A stretch of 64,000 bases of DNA. Origin: Physcia stellaris. Lineage: Eukaryota > Ascomycota > Lecanoromycetes > Caliciales > Physciaceae. This document shows positions 1-11,814 of the stretch, piece after piece. The notes under the pieces were generated by a model. It had not been told where the DNA came from. It saw only the letters and a program-made list of their open reading frames with translations, and did no database searches. The stretch spans positions 392,709 through 456,708 of the forward strand of contig JABSSW010000041.1 of assembly GCA_018902385.1 (NCBI GenBank), in the 5' to 3' direction. The position numbers were made by a program, and so were the translations under genes. Positions within the stretch are counted from its first letter, which is position 1. The number at the start of each line of letters is the position of its first letter.

Positions 1-1197
1 TTTTCGTTTTTTATCGTCGATTGCGTGAGAAATCGATTTGTTATTTCACGATTTTCATCAAATATTTCGTCAAAAAATTTTTTTGATCGTTTGTTTGATC
101 AACAGAATTTTTTCGTCGTTTGTTTCGTCAAAAAAATTTAATCGATTTGAAATTTTATTTTTGAACGTTCGCGTATCACGACGAGCGATAAAAATTGAAA
201 ATTTATTGTAATATCATGAATCGTGTTTGAATAAACGTAATATTGATTATTTAGACGAAAACAATAAATTTGCAAAAACAAATAAATACAAAATGTTGAA
301 ATTGCAAACAATGTACAACGTCAAATTTCAAATCACGTTAATTTCAACGTAAAATTAAAACATAATTCGTTGTTCGATTACATATTATATTAATTATCTA
401 TTTGTCAAATCTATTTGTCAGACATGCTCGTAACATATCGCAAAAAATTTTGATAAATCAATAAATTCAATTGATAATTCAAATATCGAAATGATTACGA
501 ATGTTAAAATAATTTCGAAAAATTCGTTTTTCAATGTTTTGTTATTTATCGACATTGTAATTTTTGATTTTTGAACAAATGATTTAATTGAATTTCACAA
601 ACGAATTTTTTTTGTTTGTTTTTTTTTTTCGAATTTTGTACAAATCAAAAATAAAATTTATGTCAAAATTCGATTTTAACATCAATTTATTTTCAAAAAA
701 GATTTATGATAAATGTTTTCAATTTATTTCGATGAAATAATTGAAAAATGATAAATTTTAAAAAAAAAAATTATGACAAGATGTTTTTTTTCAATCGTTG
801 AAAAAATGAATCAACGAAAATGTTCATTTTTCGAAAAATGCGAATTCGATTGATTTCGATTAAAATCGATTATGATAAAATTGTTAAAATTGATAACGAA
901 AAATGCGTTTATTTTCGAATAAACAAATCGATAATAAATAAAATGAATTGTTGAATGATTTTGCGATATGATAAAATCGTAATTTTAATAATTGATGTAA
1001 TAATTGTGAATAATGTTTTTGATGATAAATAATCGTTATTGTATTGTAAATTTTGAATTTTGACGTTTGACGATTTTCAAACTTTTTATCGTAATTTCAA
1101 TTTCATTCGACGTTTTGTATTTTCGTGACATTCAATTTCGAATCTTGATTGCGAATCAATGATAAAAATTTAAATAATTTTTGACTAAATTATCAAA
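1..1197 (-). mobile_element. RIP-degraded interior of a Ty3/gypsy-like LTR element, cut by the window edge
   Basis: Very AT-rich sequence without any reading frame I can recognise. It abuts an LTR at 1198-1360 whose terminal CA faces ordinary sequence, so for a minus-strand element this stretch would be the interior just downstream of the 5' LTR. The assignment rests only on its position and composition; it could also be unrelated repeat next to a solo LTR. Confidence 0.4.
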
Positions 1198-1360
1198 TGA
1201 AAAATTCAGTTTATTATAAAAACAACAAGAAAATCGATATTACGATAAAATACAATTGAATGATAAAAATGATTAATTTATTATTTACGATCAGAAATCA
1301 AATATGCATTTTGATGATTAATTAGCGATCATATCGATTATAACATTTGCAGATTTTACA
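1198..1360 (-). repeat. LTR of the gypsy-like family, left copy
   Basis: This 163-bp segment starts TGAAAAATTCAG and ends GATTTTACA. It matches 55939-56098 almost throughout, apart from transitions and a small indel, and the match stops at the same TG and CA ends in both places. The flanks differ. In the right copy the element runs on the minus strand, so this copy reads TGTAAAATC... on the minus strand. It marks the left edge of the gene block. Confidence 0.8.
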
Positions 1361-1885
1361 ACGAGCGAAATAAAAATTGATTGCGTCAGTGAAACGTTTC
1401 AAGACTTAAACACACGTGATTGCGTTAATCTAATCCTGTCACGCTAAAAAAACGCGCTGAATTGTGATACAACTGATGATGATAAAATTCAAAAATTATT
1501 TGATTTTTTGTTGATTTTGATTCGTTCAAAAGATTTAGGATTGCGATGGGGTACATGTTAGACTGCGCCTTCGAACATTTCGATGACCGAGTGTTTCACC
1601 CTCGTGCGCGGATGAGGTAATAGAAAGATCTAGTAGGTAGAACAGCAGGTCAGACGTTGTCATAAAAACGTACACATTCAGCTATTCCTAGACTGTCCAA
1701 GACTGGTCACTAACACCATGCAACTCAGAACTTGACCTAAATCCTAAAGGCCAAAATCCCTAGACTCGACTCTCTCGCCATGTAGATGCAACCAATGGGA
1801 AGGTCAGCGTTCTCAATAGCCTAGGGGAGAAGTAAGTGATCTGCTTTGCGGCTTATGAGCCGTGTTCACTCACTATCGAGTGTCT
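1361..1885. other. transition from AT-rich repeat to ordinary sequence, no gene seen
   Basis: Composition changes from AT-rich to balanced near 1530. The right part is the 3' flank of the secreted-protein gene on the minus strand. I see no other coding frame here. Confidence 0.6.
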
Positions 1886-2690
1886 TTAGGCACAAACAGC
1901 TTGCACGACGCCCTCATCAATCATATCAGGAAAGACACATCTTAGGCATGCCGGATGCGTCCCATAGCATTGATAGTGTCTAAAGCACCTGATCTCCTCA
2001 CAGTGTCGACCATTGTGAGAATTAATCACGACAGGTTGATGATATCCGTGTCCTCCCTTCTGGAGAGCCTGGGTGCTGTCCGTGGTTGGGGCGTTCTTGT
2101 CGCCTGTCTGCTGTTTGGTCTGAGAAACTGCAATGGGATCTGATCCATGATATGCTAATGCTGAATTGAATTGCGGCTGTCAGTTGTTTTCTCTAGATTT
2201 AATGAATCGTTAGAAGGAATTACCAATGGTAGGATTGCAGCCTCCTAGGCGATTACAATCTGCCTTAACTTTCCCTAGATTAATCGTGGAATTGGCCGAC
2301 TTCTTGAAACGGCGCGGTAGAAGATCTTCTCCAGGGTTCAACGCCTGATAGTGGCTGACAGAGTGGCCGTTTACCCCGTTATAGACTTCATCGAGATGCC
2401 TGGTCCTCCCAAATCCATCAAGCATCTGCCCGATCTGGTTGGGACTGAGCTTCTGGTACTCAATGACTGTCCCATTAGGATGGAAAGATCGAAGGACGCC
2501 GTCGTCGCCAAGGTGTGTAACGCAATCTTCGTGGAAATCCATGGCGTGCAAGACCTCGCGATAGCTTGCTTCCTTCTGTAGGGGATTAGCGTCGATCGTT
2601 GCACAGAATTAAGTAACCTACTGTTGGAAGCGCAGTGATAGATGCAGCAAGAACAAAGACAAAGAACGCCCAGATCAAACGTACTGCCAT
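1886..2690 (-). CDS. small secreted cysteine-rich protein, 231 aa, three exons
   Basis: Joined exons 2622-2690, 2224-2575 and 1886-2160 give 696 nt, an open 231-residue frame. Introns are 2576-2621 (46 nt, GTAGGT..CTACAG, CTAAT branch) and 2161-2223 (63 nt, GTAATT..TTCAG, CTGAC branch). The first exon encodes a typical signal peptide, MAVRLIWAFFVFVLAASITA. The mature part has nine cysteines: three in the middle (EDC, ADC, GGC) and six in the last 46 residues, spaced C-x4-C-x5-C-x6-C-x2-C-x14-C. The third exon stays open for 90 codons, which supports the splice choice. I recognise no family; it is secreted, and an effector or antimicrobial role is only a guess. A TATA box and CT-rich tract lie upstream. 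Confidence 0.75.
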
Positions 2691-2805
2691 CTTGAACAAC
2701 TTTCGAACAATATTTGCTCAAGCTGACAAGATCTGATGCTGTGGCAATGAACCCCGAAATGAATTCTGCTTGCCTACTGCTCAAGGTGTAGAGATAGGGG
2801 CGTCT

Positions 2806-2874
2806 GGAAAGAGGGGGAGAGGGCGTGATAGTGCAAAGAATTCACAGTCGGCATGACGTTATACCAAATTTATA
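2806..2874 (-). promoter_or_regulatory. TATA box and pyrimidine-rich tract of the secreted-protein gene
   Basis: On the minus strand a TATAAAT sits at 2868-2874, about 178 bp before the ATG at 2690. A CT-rich run follows (plus-strand purine run about 2806-2823), a common core-promoter feature in filamentous fungi. Prediction from sequence only. Confidence 0.45.
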
Positions 2875-3930
2875 GCGATGCAGATCAACCTACCGTGAAT
2901 CGCCAAGTGTCACACAGTAGTGCCGCTCTCCGCCCAAGCCCCTCTTACTGGTGCATATGCGTTGATTCATCTGCCGATAACAAGTCGTAGAAGAGGCGGT
3001 CAGAGTCCTGGGAAGCAGTCATTCAAGACTTTACGTTCATTACCCATTGATGTGGTTTGAACCAACGCCAGCCCTCGAGATACCGGCCCATTATCCTTAT
3101 CTCCATTGGCTTTTGACAACTTACCCCTGAAAGCGTCTGCGAAAACATCTCAGAGCTCTACTCGTACGAGTATTACCCAAGGCTGGTTGAAGCAATCGCG
3201 TAGCATATAATATACATTGATAAAGAGAATGCGCCTCTTTATCGTCCTTTACATCCAAAATACAAACACCATACAGTCCTCATCTCTCTCGTATCCACAA
3301 AAACTCTAAGTCTGGTCCTAAGAGAAAAAAAGGAGTACTAGTTGCTCGAGGGCTGAGATCACTCATTAGTGCGACAGAAGAGTCCGTCAATCAGCACCCA
3401 CAGTACCAGGTAACACTATTCATATATCGATGGATGATCCTCTCGTTACTGCCCCTCAGACCACCTGAAACTCGCCAAAAAGCTATTGCTCGAAGTCCTC
3501 GCTCCTACGTGGGAAGAGCGTACTTGGCTCATTCTGTGGCTGTTTCTGGTGGGTGACTCCTAGCCTTGGCTCATCGGAGTCTTCATTCAACCAAAGATTG
3601 CTGGGCCTGTATATGGGACAGAATAAGATTAAGCCAGTAGGAAAAATCATGATCTAGGGAAAATTGGACAGTATACTGGTATTAGAAGCAAAGGGGCTTA
3701 ATGTGGCCGGAAAGGTACACGACTGGAAGATTTGGAGTGCCTCTATTTCACGATAACCCGAGGGAGCAAGACAGAGTACACTTGTATTCCCCACGGTCCT
3801 TGAAAATAGCCAATGCTTAAAAATCGACCCAGAATCTGCCTAAAGTCGTAAAACCAGAACGCCATGCTCAACCCGCTCCATCCTCTGCCGCTGTTACGTA
3901 TCCCACCCCCGCTGTGCTCAGATCAGAAGG
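2875..3930. other. no confident gene; possible promoter-like and coding fragment
   Basis: Around 3200-3300 there is an AT-rich TATA-like run followed by pyrimidine-rich sequence. A GT..AG interval at about 3409-3458 is followed by a 34-codon open stretch with helical composition (motif WEERTWLILWLFL). It has no start codon in frame and ends soon, so I treat it as a possible gene fragment, not a gene. Confidence 0.3.
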
Positions 3931-4239
3931 TTAAATTGGTAATCCCTCGGCCATGTCGACATCCTTATCCATTTCTGGACCATCGACCAGCTTCAAGTCC
4001 ACCATCATCTCCAAGATCTCGACTACCTCCTGGTCGAGCATGTCGGAGTCCTCCAACAACTCCACGACGATTTCCATCTCCACGACGTAGGCTATTTTCG
4101 CCTCGTCCGTCATCTCCAAGTCGTCGATTTCCTTGGAGAGTTCCATCTTCTCCATTTCGTCCGTTGTCTCTTGTTTTCGGGTGGTCCGTTTCTTGGGGGT
4201 ATGGATCCTGCGGCTGGCCATCTGATTGAATGAGACCAT
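3931..4239 (-). other. low-complexity open frame, coding status unclear
   Basis: A 102-codon minus-strand frame rich in Glu, Asp, Met and Val. The same DNA is also open on the plus strand as a Ser/Arg/Pro-rich frame and in another minus frame as a Gly/Arg-rich one. Openness in several frames comes from a repeated GAN/TCN-type codon pattern, so none can be preferred. No domain is seen. Confidence 0.2.
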
Positions 4240-4657
4240 AGCTCGCCGTTGGTTTCGGTCGTTGTCTTTGGTGGTTCGGAGACTGGTGGATCTTAGTTTC
4301 TACGAAGGGGTAGGCGTTGGGGAACAATCGTTATGCGGATGGCTACTTGATATCGGTAACTGGGCTTCTGTTGCTGATTGTGAAGAAGAGGATATTGCCA
4401 GGACTACGAGGATTGTTGGCTTTATGCTTCTTCGAGCTACTGCGCCATGAGTCACTGCATATGAAAATTCGAGGCTTCCGGTTGAAAAATAAAAAGCGCC
4501 ACAAAAAACTTGTTGGGATTGGGCGTGACCCACCTATTCAACGAAACTAAATCAACAGAAAAACAACTTCGCATGAGCAGCTATCGGGTGGAGCAGACAC
4601 TACCAAAAACCACAACCCCCATTTCCGCACACACGCTTTCAAACTTTGTAAATTCGA

Positions 4658-5353
4658 CTACGCTAGCAGACTCAGTGAAGGCGACGCGCCGATACTAATG
4701 CAGTCAGGCTTTGGTAATTGGCTCTGTGTTATCGCCAACTCTGCTGGGGTTGACTTCCTCTTCTTGCACCCGGAAAACATGCACAGACGTCCGACCGCGT
4801 TCCAACTGAGCTCCCATTGTCCCGTCCTGCCGTTTTCTGCTGCTGCGGACTTCAGCTGAGCGCGTATCTCCTCCAATTCTCGTCCGAGCCACTTCTTCAT
4901 GTCGGCAGATGTCATCTGGCGTTGGATATTGGCCGGGTTGCTCCAAAATTTCAGCATGAATGGGAGGCTGGATGCTATCCGATATAGTCTCGCCATTGAC
5001 AGAATACGTTTTTTACTGATTATTGGCTGATCCGCAGACTTTCGGGGCTTTGACTCGACGGCTTGTAGTCGATGCCTGATAATTCCACTAAATTGATCCA
5101 GCAATGGCGAAAAAGTCGATGGAAACTCCACATGCACATCCACGTCCGTATGTGGCAAGGGCTGCTTGATGTGTTTGCCAAACCATGATGATTCGGAGGT
5201 ATGTCGGACAATAATTTCTGGTATGACATCGTTGAGGCCTTCGAGCAAGCTATCGATCAACTGGCGGCTGTGTTTGTACGGCGAAGATCCTTTTTTGATC
5301 TGCTCTTCGATGTTGATATAAGCGTTGTCGAGTTTGATCATAGCAGTCTCCAT
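4658..5353 (-). CDS. hypothetical protein, 231 aa, possibly a surviving exon
   Basis: A single open frame from ATG at 5353 (METAMIKLDNAY...) to 4658. It is hydrophilic, with likely helices around residues 10-45 (IEEQIKKGSSPYKHSRQLI) and 140-180 and a Ser/Pro-rich tail, and without a signal peptide or membrane segment. I do not recognise a family. The same strand upstream (5.4-7.7 kb) is full of broken frames, so this may be the least damaged exon of a decayed gene. Codon use is not AT-biased like the flanking repeats. Confidence 0.4.
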   Translation of the reverse strand: METAMIKLDNAYINIEEQIKKGSSPYKHSRQLIDSLLEGLNDVIPEIIVRHTSESSWFGKHIKQPLPHTDVDVHVEFPSTFSPLLDQFSGIIRHRLQAVESKPRKSADQPIISKKRILSMARLYRIASSLPFMLKFWSNPANIQRQMTSADMKKWLGRELEEIRAQLKSAAAENGRTGQWELSWNAVGRLCMFSGCKKRKSTPAELAITQSQLPKPDCISIGASPSLSLLA

Positions 5354-5415
5354 AGTTGGCGAGCATCTCAAGTCTCCTTAATTTGACGTAATAAATACTT
5401 GTCTGATGTTGATGC

Positions 5416-6226
5416 TCATCCGGTGTAGTGACTTGAAAGAGAAGGCGAAGAGTGATAAGGTTTGTTCATGGCCTGAACGACGGCTGAAGCGACGTTTTGG
5501 AAATGATTAAATATGTGAACTTGTGAAGTCCTACGTTTCTGATGATCTGCCATTTGCAGCTGAATGGGTTTTATGACAGATTCTGGAATATTCGAAATCG
5601 CCATTGTTGTTCCTTTCATGTCATGCCACTGCAGCGAAAATCCGTGAATACACCAGCTTGTTTGTCAGCTTCATGCTATCAGACTATCTCCGATTCGTCG
5701 CTACCCAGATGGATCGTAAATTATGAGAAAAACTCGTCTGGAACGAAGTATCGCCAGTCGTTGCTCATTGACAATCAGATCGTCACTCGGGTGTAGTCGT
5801 GGAAGCACAAGCTTCACTCCTCGTGCTTTTCAACTGCTAGAATCGAAAATTCGACAGGGATTTTTTCGCGATCGGAATGACCAAAACAGAGACTCTTTCG
5901 ATCAATTGTAAGGAAATCGTTTCTTAGGAGGCATCGGCTTTTCGATCTTCTTGTCCTTAAGATCAATGATCACAACCCAACATCTTTCACACAATGATGA
6001 TTTGTGAGGATAAACGCTTTCCAGTCATCTTGATTTCGACGATTCCCGCAAAACCACTCAGAGTACATCTCTCTCGGCCGCCTTCAAACAACAGTTGAGT
6101 CATTTTCACCCGGTTCGCTAGAGTCTGAAATATTCTCGATCCTTGTGCTGTAAAATCCAGCCTTTTCGTTCCCTCATGCCTGCGTTTCAGGTCAGGGTTG
6201 TTCAGAAGCGTAACTTGATCGATCAA
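5416..6226 (-). pseudogene. decayed coding block of unknown function
   Basis: Minus-strand frames of protein-like composition follow one another but are interrupted. Frame 6226-5987 contains LLNNPDLKRRHEGTKRLDF and GFAGIVEIKMTG. A second stretch at about 5950-5700 contains VVIIDLKDKKIEKPMPPKK and, after stops, PRLHPSDDLIVNEQRLAIL. A third at 5619-5416 contains FNHFQNVASAVVQAMN. Stops lie where a C-to-T or G-to-A change would restore an amino acid. No family recognised. It may join the open frame downstream (4658-5353). Confidence 0.35.
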
Positions 6227-7199
6227 TAGTGCACATCAAAAGATATACTCTGCATGACGTACCGCGACATACACTGAAATCGGCGAACTTCGTCCTGTGG
6301 AATTGACTGGCGATTATGGTATTTCGTACGAAACATCACTACCGTCAGCTGTGGGTTCTTGAAGATTCGGATGGTTGTCATTGTGATTGTGATATATTGT
6401 GTTCCAGATGGTTAGACACAGGCTAGAGAAGAAAGATAGAAAGACCCCAGACATACAACAGACCATCACCCTCTTCAGCAGGGAGGCGCATACAACAATA
6501 TAGAATGGAAAGTGCACACAGCGTTACAAAGAAGAAGGTTTTTTCGTGTAAGTGAGACCAGAAAGTCAGGATAAGTCCTGGCTTTTGATGCTTGAATTTG
6601 TCAGTCGTTCTTGATGCTGTAAAGCTTTTAATCTTCAATTAGACTGATGATTATTAGAACGCTCTGCCCTTGACTATCTTAACTCCCTTGTAGATTATCG
6701 AGTGGATGGATCCCAGTCTGTAAATTGGCTATTGATGTGCCATCAAATTCTTCGTTTCAAGAACTCTTGGGGCCCACATAGAATTATAGCAAAACATTCA
6801 GTCGGTGTCTTTATTTTGCTCAACATGAAGGCATCATAAAAGCTTTGCGATTTTGACTTTGAGTGAGCCTCTGATAAGTCAAAAACACTGAAGTTATAGC
6901 CATCTTAATCAAGTTACCCGGGCGCTACCTGAATGGACTTCCAAGATTCTCCTTTGATATCGACAAGTCCATCTTCGTTACCTTTTCCGGGAGAGGGACG
7001 AATGGTGTAGCTATCAAAACCTTCTTCTCTGAGCAATTGATGGATGTCAGCATATCAGATGTAATACCAGCCGGATTTCTCGATTTCTCAGTTCTGGATA
7101 TTCTTTTCTCCAGTTTTGTCTATCAATCTGATACATCGATCGTTTCGAAAATGGATTGATGAATTGATTGTGGCTTGAAGTCATTCAACATCAAATCCT
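6227..7199. other. no gene recognised
   Basis: Balanced-composition sequence. Frames on both strands are short and show no motif. It separates two decayed minus-strand coding blocks and may be part of the same lost gene. Confidence 0.5.
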
Positions 7200-7675
7200 T
7201 ACCTTGAAGCGAATTGAAGTCTATTTCAATCTTTCAGTGACGATTCCAAGCTCTACTCAGCATGTCAGTTTCATCAATGAGCCATTTCAGCATTACATTC
7301 CCCAGGACATTCCGTTCCAAGATCGGTTCCTCTCTCTTTTCCTGTGTCGCGGGGAAGAAAGTCATCGTCCCCTTGAGTACCCGAAGACCTACTATGTTTT
7401 TCGCTGACTTTATGACAAAGGGTCGTTCGTCACATGCCTTCGTGACGCCACTGACTCATCGAAATAACGATTCTCACGCCGGAATACTCCTTAGTCTGTT
7501 GTCGCTGAGCGGTTTCCGAATTGGGTATCTTCGTCTCTGGATTCAAAACGTGTTCTGTTCGGAGAAAGTACGTTCCTTGATTGACCGTCGGTGAGAAGAC
7601 GTGTCTATGGAGACTGACGACGGACAGCAGACGAAGTATCAACGGTATCTGGACTTTGTCGTGCGATGTTATCAC
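7200..7675 (-). pseudogene. decayed coding block of unknown function
   Basis: A minus-strand frame of about 64 codons runs through about 7430-7235 with motifs ACDERPFVIKSAKNIVGLRV, FFPATQEKREEPILERN and GNVMLKWLIDETDMLSRAWN. It is then stopped by TGA where CGA (Arg) would keep it open, and continues as KIEIDFNSLQ up to a GTAAGG splice-like site. An upstream frame (7675-7430) contains GTYFLRTEHVLNPETK. I cannot name the family; coding origin is inferred from composition and frame length only. Confidence 0.35.
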
Positions 7676-8639
7676 GCTTTGAATCGCCTGCGTAATGTCC
7701 TTTGGAGAGTTAATCTACGGGTGTGCGTTGTAGTGAACGGATCTTTCGGGGTTGATTGTGAAATATCTCAATTCTCGATTTCGGAGTCTTGTCACTCTTT
7801 CCGAGTACTTTGTCTAAGTTCCTGGCCGGAGTTTTGTACCGAACTGAACGAAAAAGGGATGGAGTTTGCCTATACTGTTTCATAATGGATCATCCTTTGT
7901 CCCGCTCCTCAGAGCCCGATTTTCTTTCATTTGAAGGCGCCCCCGACGTTATGAGTCGCTGATGAGATGATGAGATCGACGAAATCCTGTCTCAAGTCTA
8001 AATAGCACTGAATACCGATTAGATACCTATTATGATTGTACTCAACAGCAAATGTTAGATCAAGATCTTATTGTAGTTGAGCACAATGCAGTTGTGAGCC
8101 TGACGAAACAACTGAAAATACACACCCTGACTCATTTGAGTCAGGCCGAGCCATCGACTCACCCGAGTCCGGAGCAACCACAGCCCCAAAAGCTCAACCC
8201 CTGTCATGTATATAGCGATTAGCTTCTCAATGCATCATCGACCAGACGTTGTATTGCAAACAGGAGGCAGATGGAAGGCTGGGGGGCCACTTACCAAAGA
8301 ACAGCCAGGGAGGCCAGACCGAGATGTCAGCCATGGCCCTAATATATGAGAGTGGGGCTTTCTTCAAGTTACACCGTAGCAAATTTCTCTTCCTCTAGAT
8401 CGAGACAGAGTTTTTCTTGCCAAACTTATGGCGTCATTACGATTCTTTGTCAGTCGTATGATCAGTCCCACAAAGAAGTCTGATAATAACGGGTTTCCCA
8501 GGTACTTGCGTTCGGCGACGTTGAGTTCATGAAGTACAGACTCAACGATAATTGAAGTTCCTAATCAATGCTTTGTATTGTACTTATGCTGATGTCCATG
8601 CGCCAGGAATAATCGACAGTCCTATTAGTGTTCGCTGAC
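7676..8639. other. no gene recognised
   Basis: Mixed sequence between decayed blocks. A 94-codon plus frame (7601-7885) exists but has no recognisable motif and partly overlaps the antisense of a decayed frame, so I do not call it. Confidence 0.5.
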
Positions 8640-9574
8640 CTAAATCATGAATCCATGCTCTTGAGTCGCACTTTCTAGAGGCTTATGTTTCCTCGCAAAG
8701 CATGAACTGATCGTACGCGAGTGATGCCGCGTTAGCCTGAACGACCTGGTCGTAAGAATTGTCAAGATTGACAGTGTAGAAGTGGCAGATTTTGGTCTGC
8801 CCCATGCGATGGACGCGGCCGGAGCATTGAGAAGCATTTAATGCCGAGGGTCAGGTGTCGGGGAAAATGCGGTCGCAGCAGTCCCCCTGCATATTTTGTC
8901 CAAGGTTACCAAGCTTGGTACTGGTAGCCAGGACGTCCACGCCGCTATTCTTCCTATTGAATTGATGAATTCTTCCATGGCCATTGCTCGCTCCGCCGGC
9001 TTATGTTTTGCTTGAATGGCAATGATTTGAAAGCCTAAGCTTCGCAAGACTATTTCAATCAGTCACTGTGTGAACGATCACTCACAGAAGACAATGCACT
9101 TGCAATCTTGTTTGCGATATATGTGATATAGAAGGAAAATGATGAAGCACACTTTGACTGCGTCTGTCAAAGTGACGTGAACGTACTCGTCGCGATTGCC
9201 GAATGAATCGTATTTGATCGCCGGCCGAGTCCAAGTCCAGTACATCGCTGCCCCATTGTCGGCCTTATATTTCTCGAGTCAGCTTTCAAGGGTTTTCTTG
9301 CCAGTGGACGCGATTTCCCCGTGGTAAAACACGTCCAGGTCGGGGGCAATCGTGGCATGGCACAGCCGCCGGTGGGTAGCCATGTCCCTAAGCCCGGATT
9401 CATCCTATTGTCGAAACCTTTGCCCAGCCCCGGGATCGCCCTATCGTAGATTGCTGCATACTGCTGGAGTTGGTTGTCGCGCCTCTCCAGCTCACAGTGT
9501 ACCCAGTTCGCATGCGGGATGTGAGGTCGAAAATTGATTCTTTGAATATGGTTATGAGTTTTGCATATGAGCAC
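8640..9574 (-). pseudogene. SNF2-family helicase-like pseudogene, C-terminal helicase part
   Basis: Read on the minus strand in shifting frames, the block matches the second ATPase lobe of SNF2-type DNA-dependent ATPases. In order: KADNGAAMYWTWTRPAIKYD and DAVKVCFIIFLLYHIYRKQD (about 9290-9110), AIQAKHKPAERAMAMEEF, then after a small frame-changing insertion VDVLATSTKLGNLGQNMQGD (motif V region), and GRVHRMGQTKICHFY at 8797-8820, the motif VI arginine-finger signature. It then continues NLDNSYDQVVQANAASLAYD. Stop codons and frame changes interrupt it throughout, and the ATP-binding first lobe is not seen nearby. Known members move on DNA and remodel chromatin; this copy cannot. Confidence 0.7.
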
Positions 9575-11132
9575 CTCGATGTACGCGAAGCTGCTTAATA
9601 TGGTATCCCGACATGCTATGCTTAAGCTAGCTCCGATTGATTCGATTCGAGACTGATGAAACGGTCTGTAATCTAGTTGCCATATTCGCTTGGTCGTCTT
9701 CTGGAGCTCTTTGCTTTTTGCAAACTAGCGTCACTGTTGTACTTGACCGAGTAATCTCCTCTGTCCGACCTATGGCAATCACAATCGCAGGCAAAAGCAT
9801 AGATGTAGCCGGCTGGGCTGGAACAATTGGCTCTCTCTATCCATATCTGAAGCTGGTAGGCGCTGGCAGATCGGGCGAGGGATTACTAAGAAACCCCTCC
9901 ACCGGACCAGGGAGTTGCCAGTCTACAGACGTGGGCCAGTCGTCTATATTTCTTGCTGGCACTGAGTTATTACTTTAATCTCTCACATGTATATCTTGTT
10001 AGTTTAATTTTGCTTCCTTGGTTGGGATCTTATTTCAATCCTTACGTACGCTGGTTAGCCGACGAGACATCTCGAGGGTTTTAATTATTGCGCCTGTGTC
10101 CGGTATAGTATAGATAGTACAAGATAGGTGAGTCGCATTGATCCGTATTCTCCGCCCGACGCGTAAGCTTTTGCCCAACCAAAATTGCGAACTTATTGAG
10201 TCTCGAGCTGAAATTCAACCAATTCCAAAAACGTGACGGAAACCGTGGAAAAATGTTCCAAAGAGATGTTCTGTTCATTGAATCCGAGGTGATCGGTATC
10301 TCAGTACCACAATATTGCTGAATTCTCCCTCACTAGTAACCGCCAATTGAGATATAGGTGTCCGTATTGCACTAAGGTCGAGCCTGTGGGTAAATGTGGC
10401 ATGCAGTGTGGGGTTCCTGTATGATCTGGCTGATCTGTTCCGGCCTCAGAACTTATTTTGTGATTGATCGTGGGAAGAGAACATTCGCAAGCTTTAATAA
10501 GCTGTCGCTAAATCCAGGGACAACTGCGCCGGCTGCTGGGCTGCGGCCTCACACAAAGCTTCGTCATACGAAGCCCCAAACTAAGATCGCTTTCAGCGAA
10601 TTATAGTGAGCTTGTAGATTAATTCGATGAGACCGAATGATCACTTTATTCAGATTAGATTAGAAAAGTAAATTTTCTTGGAGCCAATATTAAATCCGAG
10701 GATATGGTTAAGCTCGAATAATACTTGTCATCAATAATACCTTGCTTGAACCAATAATGTATAGAGTATGGAACTTTGATCCGTGAGAATCTTTTGATAC
10801 TATGAGAACATAGCTTTCTGAGTAGAGACCCACGAAATAGAGAGTTAGATATTTGTGCAGAAATGAGTCTTGCAAACCGATGAGTTGAAGCATGAAACCA
10901 TTTTGTATCAACGAGATAAGTTCAGACGATGAATGGATGGGCTTGCTGACTGCGACTATGCTAGCAACGGAGCTTGTGAATTGTTGAGGAGTAGGATATA
11001 AGTGGAAGCTTTAGATGATCGTGCAGACGAAGCTGAGTGTTTGCCGGGCGATTTGGAAGATCCAGAATCTCTTGAAAGATCTCGATGGTTCCGAGTCTAA
11101 CAGACTTTTTCTCGTCAATCGCGAGCGGGAGT
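9575..11132. other. no confident gene
   Basis: A 113-codon plus frame at 9637-9978 contains AITIAGKSIDVAGWAGTIGS but no domain I recognise. Shorter frames at 10.1 and 10.4 kb look random. Composition is mixed; remnants of older genes are likely but not demonstrable by eye. Confidence 0.4.
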
Positions 11133-11640
11133 TCAAAGATCGATCGTAGAAAGCCGTGCTATCTCGACTCTGTAGGAAGGCGGCTGTCGGAAATTTCCGC
11201 CATCAACCTCATAGAGCTCATGGATTAAGGGATCGTTGGGCTCACGGATCAGGAACGAAACGACCTTCTTAAGCAATTTTTTGCCATCCTCGATGGTCTT
11301 CCGGTATGTCTCCCGTAGCTCAATGACGTTCACTTTTTTGATTTCAAGCGGTGGTCATGAGTTGTTTTCGATGAGCTCCCCAAAAGACCTCACACGAACG
11401 CCTATACCTCAACTGATATCAGTTCTCATCTTCTACGTAGTCCTTCATGTATGTCCATACGGAATAGAAGTTGCTGGGCGTAAATGTCTTGGTGAAGAGA
11501 CCACTAAGGAGCTTACAGGTGGTAGATTTTCGAGAAAATCTTTGGGTCAGAGTAGTCGATTTCCAGTAGACGAAGGCTTGGAGTCCCAGCAGAGCACCAA
11601 AGAGACGTCAGAAGCAACCTTAACCCTTACGTCGACATGA
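11133..11640 (-). pseudogene. decayed coding fragments, unknown family
   Basis: Minus-strand fragments in different frames read as one protein-like series: LEIDYSDPKIFSKIYHL, then CKLLSGLFTKTFTPSNFYSV and WTYMKDYVEDEN, then a frame at 11333-11133 with ELRETYRKTIEDGKKLLKKV and EPNDPLIHELYEVDGGNF. Stops and frame shifts separate them. I do not recognise the family. Confidence 0.35.
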
Positions 11641-11814
11641 TACGTTGGGCGGAGCCGGAGTACTAAGAAACTGGTCAATTATGCTTTCAGAATTAATCCA
11701 ACAGGGGACAAGTCCCTCTGAAGTTTCGGCAAAGCAGCACCCGTCTCCGTAATTAAGTCTTATCATTAACCATTTTAAATCTCCCATTCACTTCTCCTTT
11801 ACTTGAGATTCCTT

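Noticed and set aside
1-1360. Mitochondrial or plasmid-derived DNA, because of the AT richness
   Set aside because: The sequence carries an LTR shared with 55939-56098 and the CpG-keeping RIP pattern; no mitochondrial gene is recognisable.
3864-4229. Arg/Pro/Ser-rich 121-codon plus frame resembling an SR protein
   Set aside because: It is the shadow of a repetitive codon pattern that is open in several frames on both strands.
9637-9978. 113-codon plus-strand frame with a Gly-rich segment
   Set aside because: No recognisable domain and the antisense frame is equally plausible; not enough to call a gene.
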